A program made the position numbers and the translations under genes. Below, in pieces: positions 26,570 through 36,442 of a stretch of 64,000 nucleotides of DNA. Source of the stretch: Canibacter oris (GTDB lineage: Bacteria; Actinomycetota; Actinomycetes; Actinomycetales; Microbacteriaceae); contig NZ_JACIFD010000003.1 in assembly GCF_014197205.1 (NCBI RefSeq), forward strand, positions 62,001 through 126,000. The letters run 5' to 3'. Position 1 is the first letter of the stretch. Every line of letters starts with the position of its first letter. Under the pieces are notes generated by a model. The model worked only from the letters and a program-made list of their open reading frames with translations. It searched no databases and was not told the DNA's origin.

Positions 26570-27318
26570 GCTTCTGCTCCATTCTGTGCGGGGTTTACGT
26601 GCAACCCGGTTGTTGCCTGCTGCGCGGTAGGTGCGTGTTGCGTCAGGGTGGGCTGCTGCCCGGCTGTCGGGTGCGTCGCGGTAGACACCGCAGCGAGGGC
26701 GCCGCCCAGCGGCATCCCGAACTCTGCGAGCCGCGCCACATGCCGCGCAACCATATCAGTCTCTAAATTAACCCTATCTCCCACGGCCATATCTCCCATG
26801 GTGGTGGCGCTCAGCGTTTCCGGAATCAGCGACACCTCAAACCACTGCGGGGCGGCAGCAGCCGGCGCCAGGTTAGAAATCGTGAGGGAAACCCCGTCAA
26901 CCGTAATCGACCCTTTGTCTACCAGCAGCGGCGCGACACTGCGCGGCAGCTCAAACCGCAACACTTGCCATTTATCGCCCGGGCGCACCTCGGTAACCGT
27001 CGCGGTGGCATCAACATGCCCCTGCACAATGTGTCCGCCAAGACGGCTGCCGATTTGCGCGGCGCGTTCCAGATTAACTCGCGAACCGACCGCAATTTCA
27101 CTGAGGCTCGACATTTCCAGGGTCTGCTGCATCACATCGGCGCTAAATTCGGCGGCGTCAAAGGCAATCACAGTCAGGCACACGCCATTAACCGCAATCG
27201 AGTCACCGTGCTGCACATCGCCCAAAATTTCCGGTGCCCGCACGTTCAGCCGCACGCCGTCACCCAGCGGCTGCACCGCGGTGACAGTGCCCAGTGTTTC
27301 AATTAAACCGGTAAACAC
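26566..27318 (-). CDS. ribE: Riboflavin synthase alpha chain
   Basis: 250 residues. It dismutates two lumazine molecules to riboflavin. The two-fold repeated barrel is visible: MFTGLIETLGTV and GDSIAVNGVCLTV in the first half, KGSITVDGVSLTI in the second. The family norm is close to 200-215 residues; here about 40 extra residues rich in A, T, Q and P follow the trimer helix. The start lies 5 nt after the ribD stop. Confidence 0.94.
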   Translation of the reverse strand: MFTGLIETLGTVTAVQPLGDGVRLNVRAPEILGDVQHGDSIAVNGVCLTVIAFDAAEFSADVMQQTLEMSSLSEIAVGSRVNLERAAQIGSRLGGHIVQGHVDATATVTEVRPGDKWQVLRFELPRSVAPLLVDKGSITVDGVSLTISNLAPAAAAPQWFEVSLIPETLSATTMGDMAVGDRVNLETDMVARHVARLAEFGMPLGGALAAVSTATHPTAGQQPTLTQHAPTAQQATTGLHVNPAQNGAEA

Positions 27319-27323
27319 TTCCC

Positions 27324-28601
27324 TTAACTTTCTGCTCTGCTGTGTGGTGTGGGGTGCGACTTCACTGTTGTGGGGTGTGGATCAGCGCTGCCGCGCACCA
27401 TCCGCACCAGCTGGTCGGCTCCCAGTTGAGTGTACTGCACCTCAGTAAAACGTTTTGCGGCGGTGATTGATTCCACCCCGATATCCCCCACCGCTAAGCT
27501 GTCGCCGCCAAGCAGGGTTGGTGCGATATAGACCAGCAGCTCGTCATACAGCCCGGCGCGTAAAAATGCGGCGATCAGGGTGGGGCCGCCCTCCACGAAA
27601 AGGCTGCGGTATCCTGCGGCGGCGAGCTGCTGCAACGCTGCTGCCAGGTTATGCCCTGGCAGCTGCAGCGGGGCTGTTAGGCCTTTAGCGGCGAGCGCCG
27701 GATGCTGCCGCAGCGCCGCGGTTTCCGGAATTTCGCGGCTGCCAAACACCACCGGTAGCGGCTGCTGTGCCGCGGGCACCAGCAGGTCACCGGCTGGGCC
27801 ACGCGCTGTTAGTGAAGGGTCATCGGCTAGCAGGGTGCCGGTGCCGCAGGCGATGAGCTCACAGCTGGCGCGTCTGCGGTGCACGTCAGCACGGGATTCT
27901 GGCCCGGTGATCCACTGACTGCTGCCGTCTTGCGCCGCGGCGCGACCGTCGAGACTCTGCGCCCACTTCAAAATCACGTAAGGGCGGGCGCCAGGCAGCT
28001 CGGCGGCGCTAGTGGCTGCGTGCACTGGTGCGACTCCTGCGGCACCGATCGGCGCGGCCCCGGCTACCGCCTGCAAATCAGCTCCAGTTGTGGCTGCTGC
28101 CCGAGCCCCGCCACCGGCCCCGGTGCGCTGCTGCCACGCGGCGAGCAGCTCGGCGCAGCCCTGATCCGCCATCAAACTCACCTGCACCCCAGCCGCCGCG
28201 AGCGCCTGCGCGCCACCGGATGCCAGCTCGGTGGGGTCGGCAGCGCCGTACACCACGGCGCCGATGCCAGCGGCGGCGAGAGCCTGCGCGCACGGCCCGG
28301 TGCGCCCGGTGTGGTTGCACGGTTCGAGGGTCACCACCGCGGTTAGTTTTTTAATCTCCTGCGGGAATTGCAGCTCCAGCGGGAGCGTCGACAGCGCCGC
28401 GGTTTCGGCGTGTGGGGTTCCGGCTCCCTGATGCCAGCCCTCGGCGACAATCCGCCCTAGCTCATCGATGATGACGCACCCAACCTGCGGGTTCGGGGTG
28501 TTATTCGGCCCGCGCCGCGCCAAATAAACGGCGCGCTGCAGCGCTGCACGCAGCTCACTCTCGCTGAGTGCGCTGTGCGGGTGCCGAATGGTGTCAGCCA
28601 T
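27324..28601 (-). CDS. ribD: Riboflavin biosynthesis deaminase/reductase
   Basis: 425 residues, longer than the usual 340-380. Residues 1-150 are the deaminase with zinc site in PHAETAAL and LEPCNHTGRTGPC. Residues 205-405 are the NADPH reductase (VILKWAQSLDGR, GTLLADDP, LFVEGGPTLIAAFL). An alanine/glycine-rich insert of about 45 residues separates them. It is the first rib gene, 7 nt after trpS, and no FMN riboswitch is seen upstream. There is no clear Shine-Dalgarno, so coupling to trpS translation is likely. Confidence 0.94.
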   Translation of the reverse strand: MADTIRHPHSALSESELRAALQRAVYLARRGPNNTPNPQVGCVIIDELGRIVAEGWHQGAGTPHAETAALSTLPLELQFPQEIKKLTAVVTLEPCNHTGRTGPCAQALAAAGIGAVVYGAADPTELASGGAQALAAAGVQVSLMADQGCAELLAAWQQRTGAGGGARAAATTGADLQAVAGAAPIGAAGVAPVHAATSAAELPGARPYVILKWAQSLDGRAAAQDGSSQWITGPESRADVHRRRASCELIACGTGTLLADDPSLTARGPAGDLLVPAAQQPLPVVFGSREIPETAALRQHPALAAKGLTAPLQLPGHNLAAALQQLAAAGYRSLFVEGGPTLIAAFLRAGLYDELLVYIAPTLLGGDSLAVGDIGVESITAAKRFTEVQYTQLGADQLVRMVRGSADPHPTTVKSHPTPHSRAES

Positions 28602-28608
28602 GGCGGCG

Positions 28609-29688
<1,080 letters not shown>

Positions 29689-29718
29689 CTATTTTGCCGC
29701 TCTCGCTGCCGCTGCCAA

Positions 29719-30564
29719 CTATAGAGCGTAGTCGACGGTCACCGGAGCGTGGTCTGACCACCTGGAGTCGTAGCTCGGGTAGCGTTCGACGCGATAGTTA
29801 ACCACCTTCGCCGCAAGCCCAGGGGTTACCACGTGATAGTCAATGCGCCAGCCGGTGTCGTTGTCGAAGGCTTGGCCACGGTTCGACCACCAGCTGTATG
29901 GCCCCTCAACCTCGCCGCAGAAGCTGCGCCCGACGTCGGTGTAGCCGAGGCCCTGGCGCGCGGTGCCGTCTACGGTGGCGACGGTTTCGCCGTATGGCCC
30001 GAAGAAAGCGTCAAAGTAGCTGCGCTCCTCGGGCAGGAAACCGCTCTTTTTGCGGTTACCCTTCCAGTTTTTGATGTCGAGTTCACGGTGCCCCACGTTA
30101 AGATCACCGACCACAGCGACATTGGCGTCTGCGTCGTACAGCTCTTGCAGCCGCGCGGTCATGGCGTCAAGCATCGCCCATTTTTGCTCTTGCCGCTCGG
30201 TGCCAACCTCACCAGAGTGCATGTACACACTGACCACCGTGATTTTCTTGCCGTCGATAGTGTAGTCTGCCTCCAGCCAGCGCCCGCTGCTCGCAGCCGC
30301 TTCGGGACCCACTCCACGGCGCACCGCATCTGGTGCCACACGGCTCAGCAGCGCTACCCCGGCGCGCCCTTTAATCTCGCACACGTCATGCTCAACGTGC
30401 CATTCACCCGCGACTAGCTCCCGTAACTGTTGTTCATCGGCACGCACCTCCTGTAACGCCACTACCGCAGCTCCGCAGCTCGCCAGCCACTCTTCCATCC
30501 CTTTCCGGTACGCGGCACGCACGCCGTTAACATTGACAGAAATTAGACGGAAATTTTGCGACAT
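29719..30564 (-). CDS. Exodeoxyribonuclease III, paralogue 1
   Basis: 281 residues of the exonuclease III/AP endonuclease family, which cuts at abasic sites and degrades 3' ends. Motifs are SVNVNGVRAA, VVALQEVRA (metal-binding E), VVSVYMHSG, VVGDLNVGH (D and N), TGWRIDYHVV and WSDHAPVTVDY (catalytic D and H). The ATG at 30564 matches the family start; TAAAAT lies 7 nt upstream with no Shine-Dalgarno, which suggests a leaderless mRNA. The longer open frame to 30678 only reads through the parS site. Confidence 0.93.
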   Translation of the reverse strand: MSQNFRLISVNVNGVRAAYRKGMEEWLASCGAAVVALQEVRADEQQLRELVAGEWHVEHDVCEIKGRAGVALLSRVAPDAVRRGVGPEAAASSGRWLEADYTIDGKKITVVSVYMHSGEVGTERQEQKWAMLDAMTARLQELYDADANVAVVGDLNVGHRELDIKNWKGNRKKSGFLPEERSYFDAFFGPYGETVATVDGTARQGLGYTDVGRSFCGEVEGPYSWWSNRGQAFDNDTGWRIDYHVVTPGLAAKVVNYRVERYPSYDSRWSDHAPVTVDYAL

Positions 30565-30643
30565 AGCTGTAATTTTAGCGCTCTTTGCTTGCGGCTTTGC
30601 TTGGAGTTTTTTGCAGGGGGCGGATAAGCCTCCCCGCCTCAGG

Positions 30644-30659
30644 TGTTTCACGTGAAACA
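30644..30659. other. parS site, perfect
   Basis: TGTTTCACGTGAAACA matches the 16-bp ParB-binding consensus exactly. It lies between the two exonuclease III genes. Confidence 0.93.
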
Positions 30660-30703
30660 CTAGGGAGGCGCGATCCAATCCCAGACCTTAGTGGCAGCCC
30701 AGC

Positions 30704-31603
30704 CTACAGGCCCCAAATCATCGGGTCGTCTTCGTCTTCCCAACTCTGGCCCAGCAGTTCTGGTGCAATTTCGCACACCACCGGGACGTGGTCACTAGGC
30801 TTCAGTGCCTTCTGCCCGGGTGCCGCTTGGCGCTCGCGACGCTCGTCAGCCGCGATAAACGCCCCGGTCACCGCGCTGCTAAAACCCTCGGAGCCGAGAA
30901 TAAAATCGATGCGCATCCCCTGATCCGCCTGATACTTGCCACCGCGATACTCCCAGAAAGTGTAGCCGTGGGGCACATACGGTCGCACCACATCGCTCAA
31001 ATACGATTCAAACGCCGCAAACGCCTGCCGCTCCGGGCGCGATACGTGGGTGGATCGACCCTCCACAAAATCCGGGTCACCCATGTCGCTGGGCAGCGGT
31101 GCCACGTTCCAGTCTCCCAAAAGCGCCAGCGGCAGCTGCGGCTCCGCCTCCAGCCACCCCGCAACCTCCTGCTGCAGAGCTTGCAGCCAGCGCAGTTTAT
31201 AGGCATAGTGCTCATGCGCGAGGTCGCGGCCATTAGGCACATAGAGACTCCACAGCCGCATGCCATTCACGGTGACTCCGAGCGCGCGGGCCTCCTGCGG
31301 GAGGCCGTTTGCCCCGGGCGGTTGAGTTGGCAGGCACTGCTCGCCAAAGCCGGGCAGGCTGGGAAGGCCGAAAGTCACGTCTGTCATGTCGTGACGGCTC
31401 ACAAAGGCAACTCCGTTAAAGGCGTGAAAGCCGTGGTTTACCACCTGGTAGCCGGCGGCCTCAAAAATCGCGGTGGGAAACTGCTCCGGGCGGCATTTAG
31501 TCTCTTGCAGCGCCAAAACATCAATGTCTTCACGCAGCAAAAAATCAACAACCAGGGCGGCACGTGCCCGAATTGAAGCAACATTCCAAGTGGCGATACG
31601 CAT
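30704..31603 (-). CDS. Exodeoxyribonuclease III, paralogue 2
   Basis: 299 residues, same family as the downstream gene but clearly diverged. Motifs are ATWNVASIRAR, VLALQETKC, LLGDWNVAP, MRIDFILGS and PSDHVPVVCE. All catalytic positions look intact. No Shine-Dalgarno is seen; TAACCT ends 6 nt before the ATG, so the mRNA is probably leaderless. The C terminus ends in a short acidic tail (EDEDD). Two Xth paralogues in tandem, separated by a parS site, are unusual. Confidence 0.93.
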   Translation of the reverse strand: MRIATWNVASIRARAALVVDFLLREDIDVLALQETKCRPEQFPTAIFEAAGYQVVNHGFHAFNGVAFVSRHDMTDVTFGLPSLPGFGEQCLPTQPPGANGLPQEARALGVTVNGMRLWSLYVPNGRDLAHEHYAYKLRWLQALQQEVAGWLEAEPQLPLALLGDWNVAPLPSDMGDPDFVEGRSTHVSRPERQAFAAFESYLSDVVRPYVPHGYTFWEYRGGKYQADQGMRIDFILGSEGFSSAVTGAFIAADERRERQAAPGQKALKPSDHVPVVCEIAPELLGQSWEDEDDPMIWGL

Positions 31604-31713
31604 GTTTTTAGGTTACCCCACCGCGCGCGTAAACACATTTGCTGCGCACCCTCAACGCAAAGCTGCTGCAGCTGCGCACCCAACCTTGCAACAAAACCCC
31701 TAGACTTAGAGTC

Positions 31714-32520
31714 ATGGATTTCGGTGCACAAACTCCCCAAGCAAACCTGCGGTTTGCGGTTGTCGGAGACAGCTTCAGCGAAGGCGTTGGTGACGAACTG
31801 CCCAATGGCACGGTACGTGGCTGGGCCGATTTAGTAGCGCAGGGGCTCGCAGATGCTCTCGGCGAGCCGATCCAGTACGCCAATTTCGCGATTCGCGGCA
31901 AAAAAATAACCGAGATTGTTACGGAGCAGCTGCCGCGCGCACTGGCGCTTGAGCCAACCCTGGTTTCTTTTAACGGCGGCGGTAACGATATGCTGCGCCC
32001 CAGCACCGATATCGCGGCGATTATGCTGCAAACCCGGGATGCGGTAGACGCTATTTTGACAGCTGGAGCCCAGCCACTGCTGCTCGCCGGAGCAGACCCC
32101 ACAATCGGGATCCCGCAGGGCAAAAAAGTGCGCGCTAAAGGAGACGAACTGACCGCCGCAGCGCACCACCTGGCAGCAGAGCTGGGGCTGCAATTCTGTG
32201 ACAATTGGTCGTCACCAATTCTAAAACAGCGCGGCTACTGGAGCCCTGATCGCCTGCACCTCGCGCCGGTCGGGCACCATCGCGTAGCCGCCAATGTACT
32301 GCAAACCCTCGGCTATCAGGTGCCCGAAACCTGGCAGCTCACAGCACCACAGCTACCAAAACCGGGTCTGCTCGCTCAGCTGCAATACACCAAAGAGCAC
32401 GTCTTACCATGGCTTAAGCGTCGCCTTACCGGCACCTCTAGCGGCGACGGGCGGCAACCTAAATACCCGGCTTGGGTGTGGATCCACCCGTCCGAAGCGC
32501 ACCCCGACGCGGCACAGTAG
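31714..32520 (+). CDS. SGNH/GDSL-family hydrolase
   Basis: 268 residues. The SGNH blocks are all present: GDSFSEGVGD (nucleophile Ser), the glycine of block II, GGGNDML (block III Asn) and DRLHLAPVGHH (Asp and His). No signal peptide is visible, so it is probably a cytoplasmic esterase or acyl hydrolase. The ATG at 31714 is 7 nt behind TAGACT, with no ribosome binding site. The promoter is shared back-to-back with the leftward exonuclease gene. Substrate unknown. Confidence 0.87.
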   Translation: MDFGAQTPQANLRFAVVGDSFSEGVGDELPNGTVRGWADLVAQGLADALGEPIQYANFAIRGKKITEIVTEQLPRALALEPTLVSFNGGGNDMLRPSTDIAAIMLQTRDAVDAILTAGAQPLLLAGADPTIGIPQGKKVRAKGDELTAAAHHLAAELGLQFCDNWSSPILKQRGYWSPDRLHLAPVGHHRVAANVLQTLGYQVPETWQLTAPQLPKPGLLAQLQYTKEHVLPWLKRRLTGTSSGDGRQPKYPAWVWIHPSEAHPDAAQ

Positions 32521-32606
32521 GCCCCGCAACCGGCTAACACCACACTAAAACCAACCGAGCCACCGCACCAAAATTCCTCAATCATCCACTAACCAAAAGG
32601 AAAACT

Positions 32607-32906
32607 ATGCTGAACCACATCGTAAGCTGGAAAATGAACGGCGAAACCGCAGCGGAACGCGCCACCCAGGCGGCAGAAGTCGCAGCCGCGCTGCGCGGGC
32701 TCACCGCCACCGTGCCGACCGTGGCGCACCTTGAGGTGCACCTTAATGAACTTGATGGCTACAATAACTGGGATGTTGTGCTCATCTCCCAGTTCGCTAA
32801 CCAGGCTGATTTTGAAGCCTACGTGGTACATCCGGCGCACCAAGAGGTGGTGGAGCTGATTAAAGCTCGGGCGGCTGGTCGTGCCGGTGTTGACTACACC
32901 GCTTAA
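32607..32906 (+). CDS. Dabb (stress-responsive A/B barrel) domain protein
   Basis: 99 residues, the size of one dimeric alpha-beta barrel domain. The N-terminal LNHIVSWKM and the C-terminal FEAYVVHPAHQEVVELIK carry the conserved histidines of the family. AAAAGGAAAA precedes the ATG. Exact function unknown. Confidence 0.85.
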   Translation: MLNHIVSWKMNGETAAERATQAAEVAAALRGLTATVPTVAHLEVHLNELDGYNNWDVVLISQFANQADFEAYVVHPAHQEVVELIKARAAGRAGVDYTA

Positions 32907-33164
32907 CCTGGCAAAGCACGGCAGCAAACCGTGGCGCGCCCGGGATCCGCACCCACAATTGTCTACAAAAACCTCGAAAACCTTGAATTTCCTGCGATAT
33001 TTTCAAAAAAACCTTGAAAATTCGCACATCCTTATGGTTTCTCGGGTAAATTAACGAACAGATCAAACTGATCGACTAGACGCGGCAATCCGTGTCAGGG
33101 CCCGCAGGGGTTCAGAGTCTCAAAACATAAGGGCAGCAAACTCGCCCCGTGAAAGGATGACAAG

Positions 33165-33443
33165 ATGTCACTTAACAAGACTGAGCTGGTAGCAAAGGTT
33201 GCAGCAGAGACCGGCCAGAGCCAAGCAGCTGTTTCAGCCGTTCTTGACGGCCTGTTCAACGCGGTTGCTGAGACCGTTGCAGCCGGCGGTAAGGTAACCA
33301 TCCCAGGCTGGGTTTCATTCGATTCAATCGAGACCGCAGCTCGCACCGGCCGTAACCCACAGACCGGTGAAGCAATCAACATCCCAGCTGGCAAGCGTGT
33401 TAAGGTAACCGCAGGCAGCAAGCTGAAGGCTGCAGTTAAGTAA
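33165..33443 (+). CDS. HU-family nucleoid protein
   Basis: 92 residues, a minimal HU without the long lysine-rich tail of mycobacterial or streptomycete HupB/HupS. SLNKTELVAKVAAETGQSQ opens the helical dimer and GRNPQTGEAINIPAGKRVKVTAGSKLK is the DNA-binding arm. GAAAGGA lies upstream of the ATG. It favours GTT, GCA and AAG codons strongly, typical of a highly expressed gene. It is monocistronic, ended by a strong terminator. Confidence 0.96.
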   Translation: MSLNKTELVAKVAAETGQSQAAVSAVLDGLFNAVAETVAAGGKVTIPGWVSFDSIETAARTGRNPQTGEAINIPAGKRVKVTAGSKLKAAVK

Positions 33444-33458
33444 TTTTCTTAACTCCTG

Positions 33459-33495
33459 GCGGGCGACTCACAAACGAGTCGCCCGCTTTGCTTTT
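33459..33495 (+). terminator. Strong intrinsic terminator after the HU gene
   Basis: GCGGGCGACTC pairs perfectly with GAGTCGCCCGC over a 6-nt loop, followed by TTTGCTTTT. Confidence 0.93.
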
Positions 33496-33693
33496 AGCTG
33501 TATTATTTGTAACAGTGGCAAACAATTCTGGCAGCAACCACGATTAAGGTAAAGCAATTTACGCTATTCGCACGAATCTGACCCGGGTGAGCAGTTACTG
33601 AGTCAGCACAGTCACCTACGCTAGGGGCCAGTCGCAACGCTGCTTAGTGCGTCTCCTAGAACAGTGTGGGCGTGGCCGCGGTAACCTAGAAGA

Positions 33694-35703
33694 GTGAGCA
33701 GATCAGTAAAAGTTTTTGCGCCCGCTTTAGCACTGCTATTAGGCTTCACCGCAGTGTCCCTGCTGCTAGGGCTACAGGTCGGTGGCGCGGCCGCGCCGCG
33801 GGAGTTGCTAGACCCGGGGGCCGTGGTCCGCTATCTGCTCCCGGCAGCGCGCACCGTAGTGAATGTGTCTCTCGCGGCAATGCTCGGCACCCTAATTTTG
33901 ACGCTGTGGGCGCTTGATCCGAAGCGTCCCGAGTGGGGCAAAGCGCTTGATTTCGCTGCGGCTGCGGCTGGTGTCTTGACGGTTGCCGGAGGCGTCACCC
34001 TAATCACCACTTTCATCGATGTCAGCAGCCAGCCATTCTCTGCCTCTGCGCAGTTCGGGGCGAGCCTGGCACAGTTCATCACCGAGTTTGAACTCGGCAT
34101 TCTGTGGCTCACCCTGGTGCTGCTGTCCGCTGTCACCAGTGTGCTGCTGTTTGCAATCAGGGGTCGCCGTTTACTGCTTGTGGCGCTGGTTCCTGCGATG
34201 CTAACAACTTTCCCGCTCGCCGCCCAGGGTCACGCCAGTGGCGCCAGCGGTCACAGCCTCGCCGTGAACTCGATTTTTATGCACCTTACCGGGGCCAGTA
34301 TCTGGCTCGGCGGGCTGCTGGTTTTAGCGCTGCTTATTTCCACGGTTGACGCAGCACGCCTACCCCTAATCGTGCGCCGCTATTCTGTGCTGGCGCTGTT
34401 TGCAGCGCTTATGGTTTTCGCCAGCGGTGTGGTGAGTGGTTTGACCCGGCTTAACTCTCTCGCCGAACTAACCAGCACCGGCTACGGGTTACTGCTGCTG
34501 CTTAAAACTGCTTCCCTCGCTGCACTTATCGGGTTCGGAGCCTGGCAGCGACTGCGGCTCATCGGCCGCCTTGAAGCGGCTCCTGAGAGCCGCAAAACCT
34601 ACGCCTGGATTCTGGCCGCGGAGCTCGCGGTTATGGGCCTTGCCAGCGGTTTCGCGGGGGCGCTCGGCCGATCCGCCACTCCCGCAGCGATTACCCCTGC
34701 CCGCGAGCTGGGCGCCACAATCACGCCGGCAGAGTATCTCACCGGCGATCCGCTGCCGCCGGAGCTTACTTTCACCTCCATTTTCACTGTCTGGAAGTTT
34801 GACCTGCTGTGGGCGGCGGTGACTTTCGGCGGCATTGGGCTGTACTGCTATGGGGTGTGGATCCTCCGCCGCCGCGGCGATAAATGGCCGCTGGGGCGCA
34901 CCGTTAGCTGGGTTAGCGGCATGTTGCTGCTTGGCTATGTCACCAACGGTTTCCTCAACGCCTACGAGGCTTACCTGTTTAGCCTGCACATGCTGGGGCA
35001 TATGTTCCTGACGATGTTGATTCCGCTGCTGCTGGTTTTGGGGGCGCCGGTGACCTTGCTCCTGCGCGCCGCCGCAAAACGGCAAGATGGCTCGTGGGGA
35101 GCCCGCGAGTGGGTGCTGTGGCTCGTGGAAACCCCGTATTCGCGGTTTATCACTAACCCGGTTGTGGCTGCCGCTATTTTTGCGGGCTCGCTGTGGGTTT
35201 TCTATTTCACGCCGGTGCTGCGCTGGTCAATGAGCACTCACCTGGGGCACCAGTGGATGATTATTCACTTCCTGCTCAGCGGGTATCTGTTCACGCTGGC
35301 ACTTATCGGGGTTGACCCGGTGCCGCACCGTGCCCCGTATCCGCTGCGGGTGATTATTCTGCTCGCCACCATGGCAGCACACGCTTTCTTCGGGGTTACG
35401 GTAATGAGCAGCACGGGACTGCTCGCCGCAGACTGGTTCGGGGCTATGGGTCGCGTGTGGGGCGATCCGCCGCTTATTGATCAGCAGTCCGGAGGCGGCA
35501 TTGCCTGGGGCATTGGTGAGCTACCGACGCTGTTTATTATGCTGGTGGTGTCGATTCAGTGGGCGCGCTCTGATGAGAAAGAGCAACGTCGCAAGGATCG
35601 CGCCGCCGAGCGCAGCGGTGACGCTGAGCTCATGGCTTACAATGAGATGCTGGCAGCGCGCGCCGCACAGGCACAGCGGCAACCGGCACACGGGCGGCAA
35701 TAA
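33694..35703 (+). CDS. CopD-CtaG fusion membrane protein (copper handling, oxidase assembly)
   Basis: 669 residues. The N-terminal half (about 1-330) has eight or so helices with the copper-resistance CopD pattern (GHSLAVNSIFMHLTGASIWLGG). The second half (about 350-650) is a CtaG-like cytochrome c oxidase assembly domain with the histidine-rich helices FSLHMLGHMFLTML, THLGHQWMIIHF and AHAFFGVTVMS. Such fusions are common in actinobacteria and probably deliver copper to the terminal oxidase. The start is GTG, 6 nt behind TAACCT with only weak AGAAG, so probably leaderless. The stop falls at the beginning of a 15-bp repeat. Confidence 0.9.
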   Translation: MSRSVKVFAPALALLLGFTAVSLLLGLQVGGAAAPRELLDPGAVVRYLLPAARTVVNVSLAAMLGTLILTLWALDPKRPEWGKALDFAAAAAGVLTVAGGVTLITTFIDVSSQPFSASAQFGASLAQFITEFELGILWLTLVLLSAVTSVLLFAIRGRRLLLVALVPAMLTTFPLAAQGHASGASGHSLAVNSIFMHLTGASIWLGGLLVLALLISTVDAARLPLIVRRYSVLALFAALMVFASGVVSGLTRLNSLAELTSTGYGLLLLLKTASLAALIGFGAWQRLRLIGRLEAAPESRKTYAWILAAELAVMGLASGFAGALGRSATPAAITPARELGATITPAEYLTGDPLPPELTFTSIFTVWKFDLLWAAVTFGGIGLYCYGVWILRRRGDKWPLGRTVSWVSGMLLLGYVTNGFLNAYEAYLFSLHMLGHMFLTMLIPLLLVLGAPVTLLLRAAAKRQDGSWGAREWVLWLVETPYSRFITNPVVAAAIFAGSLWVFYFTPVLRWSMSTHLGHQWMIIHFLLSGYLFTLALIGVDPVPHRAPYPLRVIILLATMAAHAFFGVTVMSSTGLLAADWFGAMGRVWGDPPLIDQQSGGGIAWGIGELPTLFIMLVVSIQWARSDEKEQRRKDRAAERSGDAELMAYNEMLAARAAQAQRQPAHGRQ

Positions 35704-35737
35704 CCTCGGCGGCAATAACGCCAGCGGCAATAACGCG
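35693..35737 (+). repeat. Three tandem 15-bp units at the end of the CopD-CtaG gene
   Basis: Units share GCGGCAATAAC (GGCGGCAATAACCTC, then GGCGGCAATAACGCC, then AGCGGCAATAACGCG). The gene's TAA stop lies in the first unit. In another frame the repeat would encode GGNN-type sequence. Copy number may vary between strains. Confidence 0.75.
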
Positions 35738-35760
35738 GCCCACGGCGCACCGCGAATCGA

Positions 35761-35776
35761 TGTTTCACGTGAAACA
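35761..35776. other. parS site, perfect
   Basis: TGTTTCACGTGAAACA, exact, in the gap before pyrE. Confidence 0.93.
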
Positions 35777-35843
35777 TCGGCGCCTGTCTCGCGACGCACA
35801 CACAGCGGGTCAATTTACCCTGCGAAAACGGTAGAATAAAACT

Positions 35844-36398
35844 ATGTCTAATGCGCGCGAAGAACTCATTGAACTGATTAAGTCTGGGGCTGTTTTCCAC
35901 GGTGATTTCACTCTCACCAGCGGTAAAAAAGCTACCTATTACATTGATTTGCGTAAGCTGTCGCTTGATCACCGCGCGGCTCCGCTTATTGGGCAGGTTA
36001 TGCTTGATTTGATTGCCGATATCGATGGTGTTGTCGCGGTCGGAGGTCTCACTATGGGCGCCGACCCAATTGCCTCAGCGATTCTGCACCAGGGGGCCTC
36101 ACGCGGTAAGACCTATGATGCTTTCGTAGTGCGCAAGGAGCCGAAAGATCACGGCCGTGGCAAACAGGTTGAGGGCCCCGAGCTTGCGGGCAAGCGTGTG
36201 ATTGTGGTCGAAGATACTTCAACCACGGGAGGCTCCCCGCTGAAAGCTATCGAGGCGCTCGAAAAGGTGGGGGCGATTGTCGCCGGCGTTGCAGTTGTGG
36301 TGGATCGCCAGGCGCCTGCTAAGGCCCGCATTGAGGAGGCCGGGTACGAGTATCGCTACGCCATCGGGCTCAGCGATCTCGGGCTTGACCCGCAATAG
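35844..36398 (+). CDS. pyrE: Orotate phosphoribosyltransferase
   Basis: 184 residues. It joins orotate to PRPP in pyrimidine synthesis. SGKKATYYIDLRKLSL, VGGLTMGADP and the PRPP loop VIVVEDTSTTGGSP are diagnostic. TAGAAT ends 6 nt before the ATG and there is no Shine-Dalgarno, so the mRNA is probably leaderless. Confidence 0.95.
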   Translation: MSNAREELIELIKSGAVFHGDFTLTSGKKATYYIDLRKLSLDHRAAPLIGQVMLDLIADIDGVVAVGGLTMGADPIASAILHQGASRGKTYDAFVVRKEPKDHGRGKQVEGPELAGKRVIVVEDTSTTGGSPLKAIEALEKVGAIVAGVAVVVDRQAPAKARIEEAGYEYRYAIGLSDLGLDPQ

Positions 36399-36442
36399 TT
36401 TTCTTCTTTGGGCTGCCACCCCAATTATCTAAGGAGTCAGTC

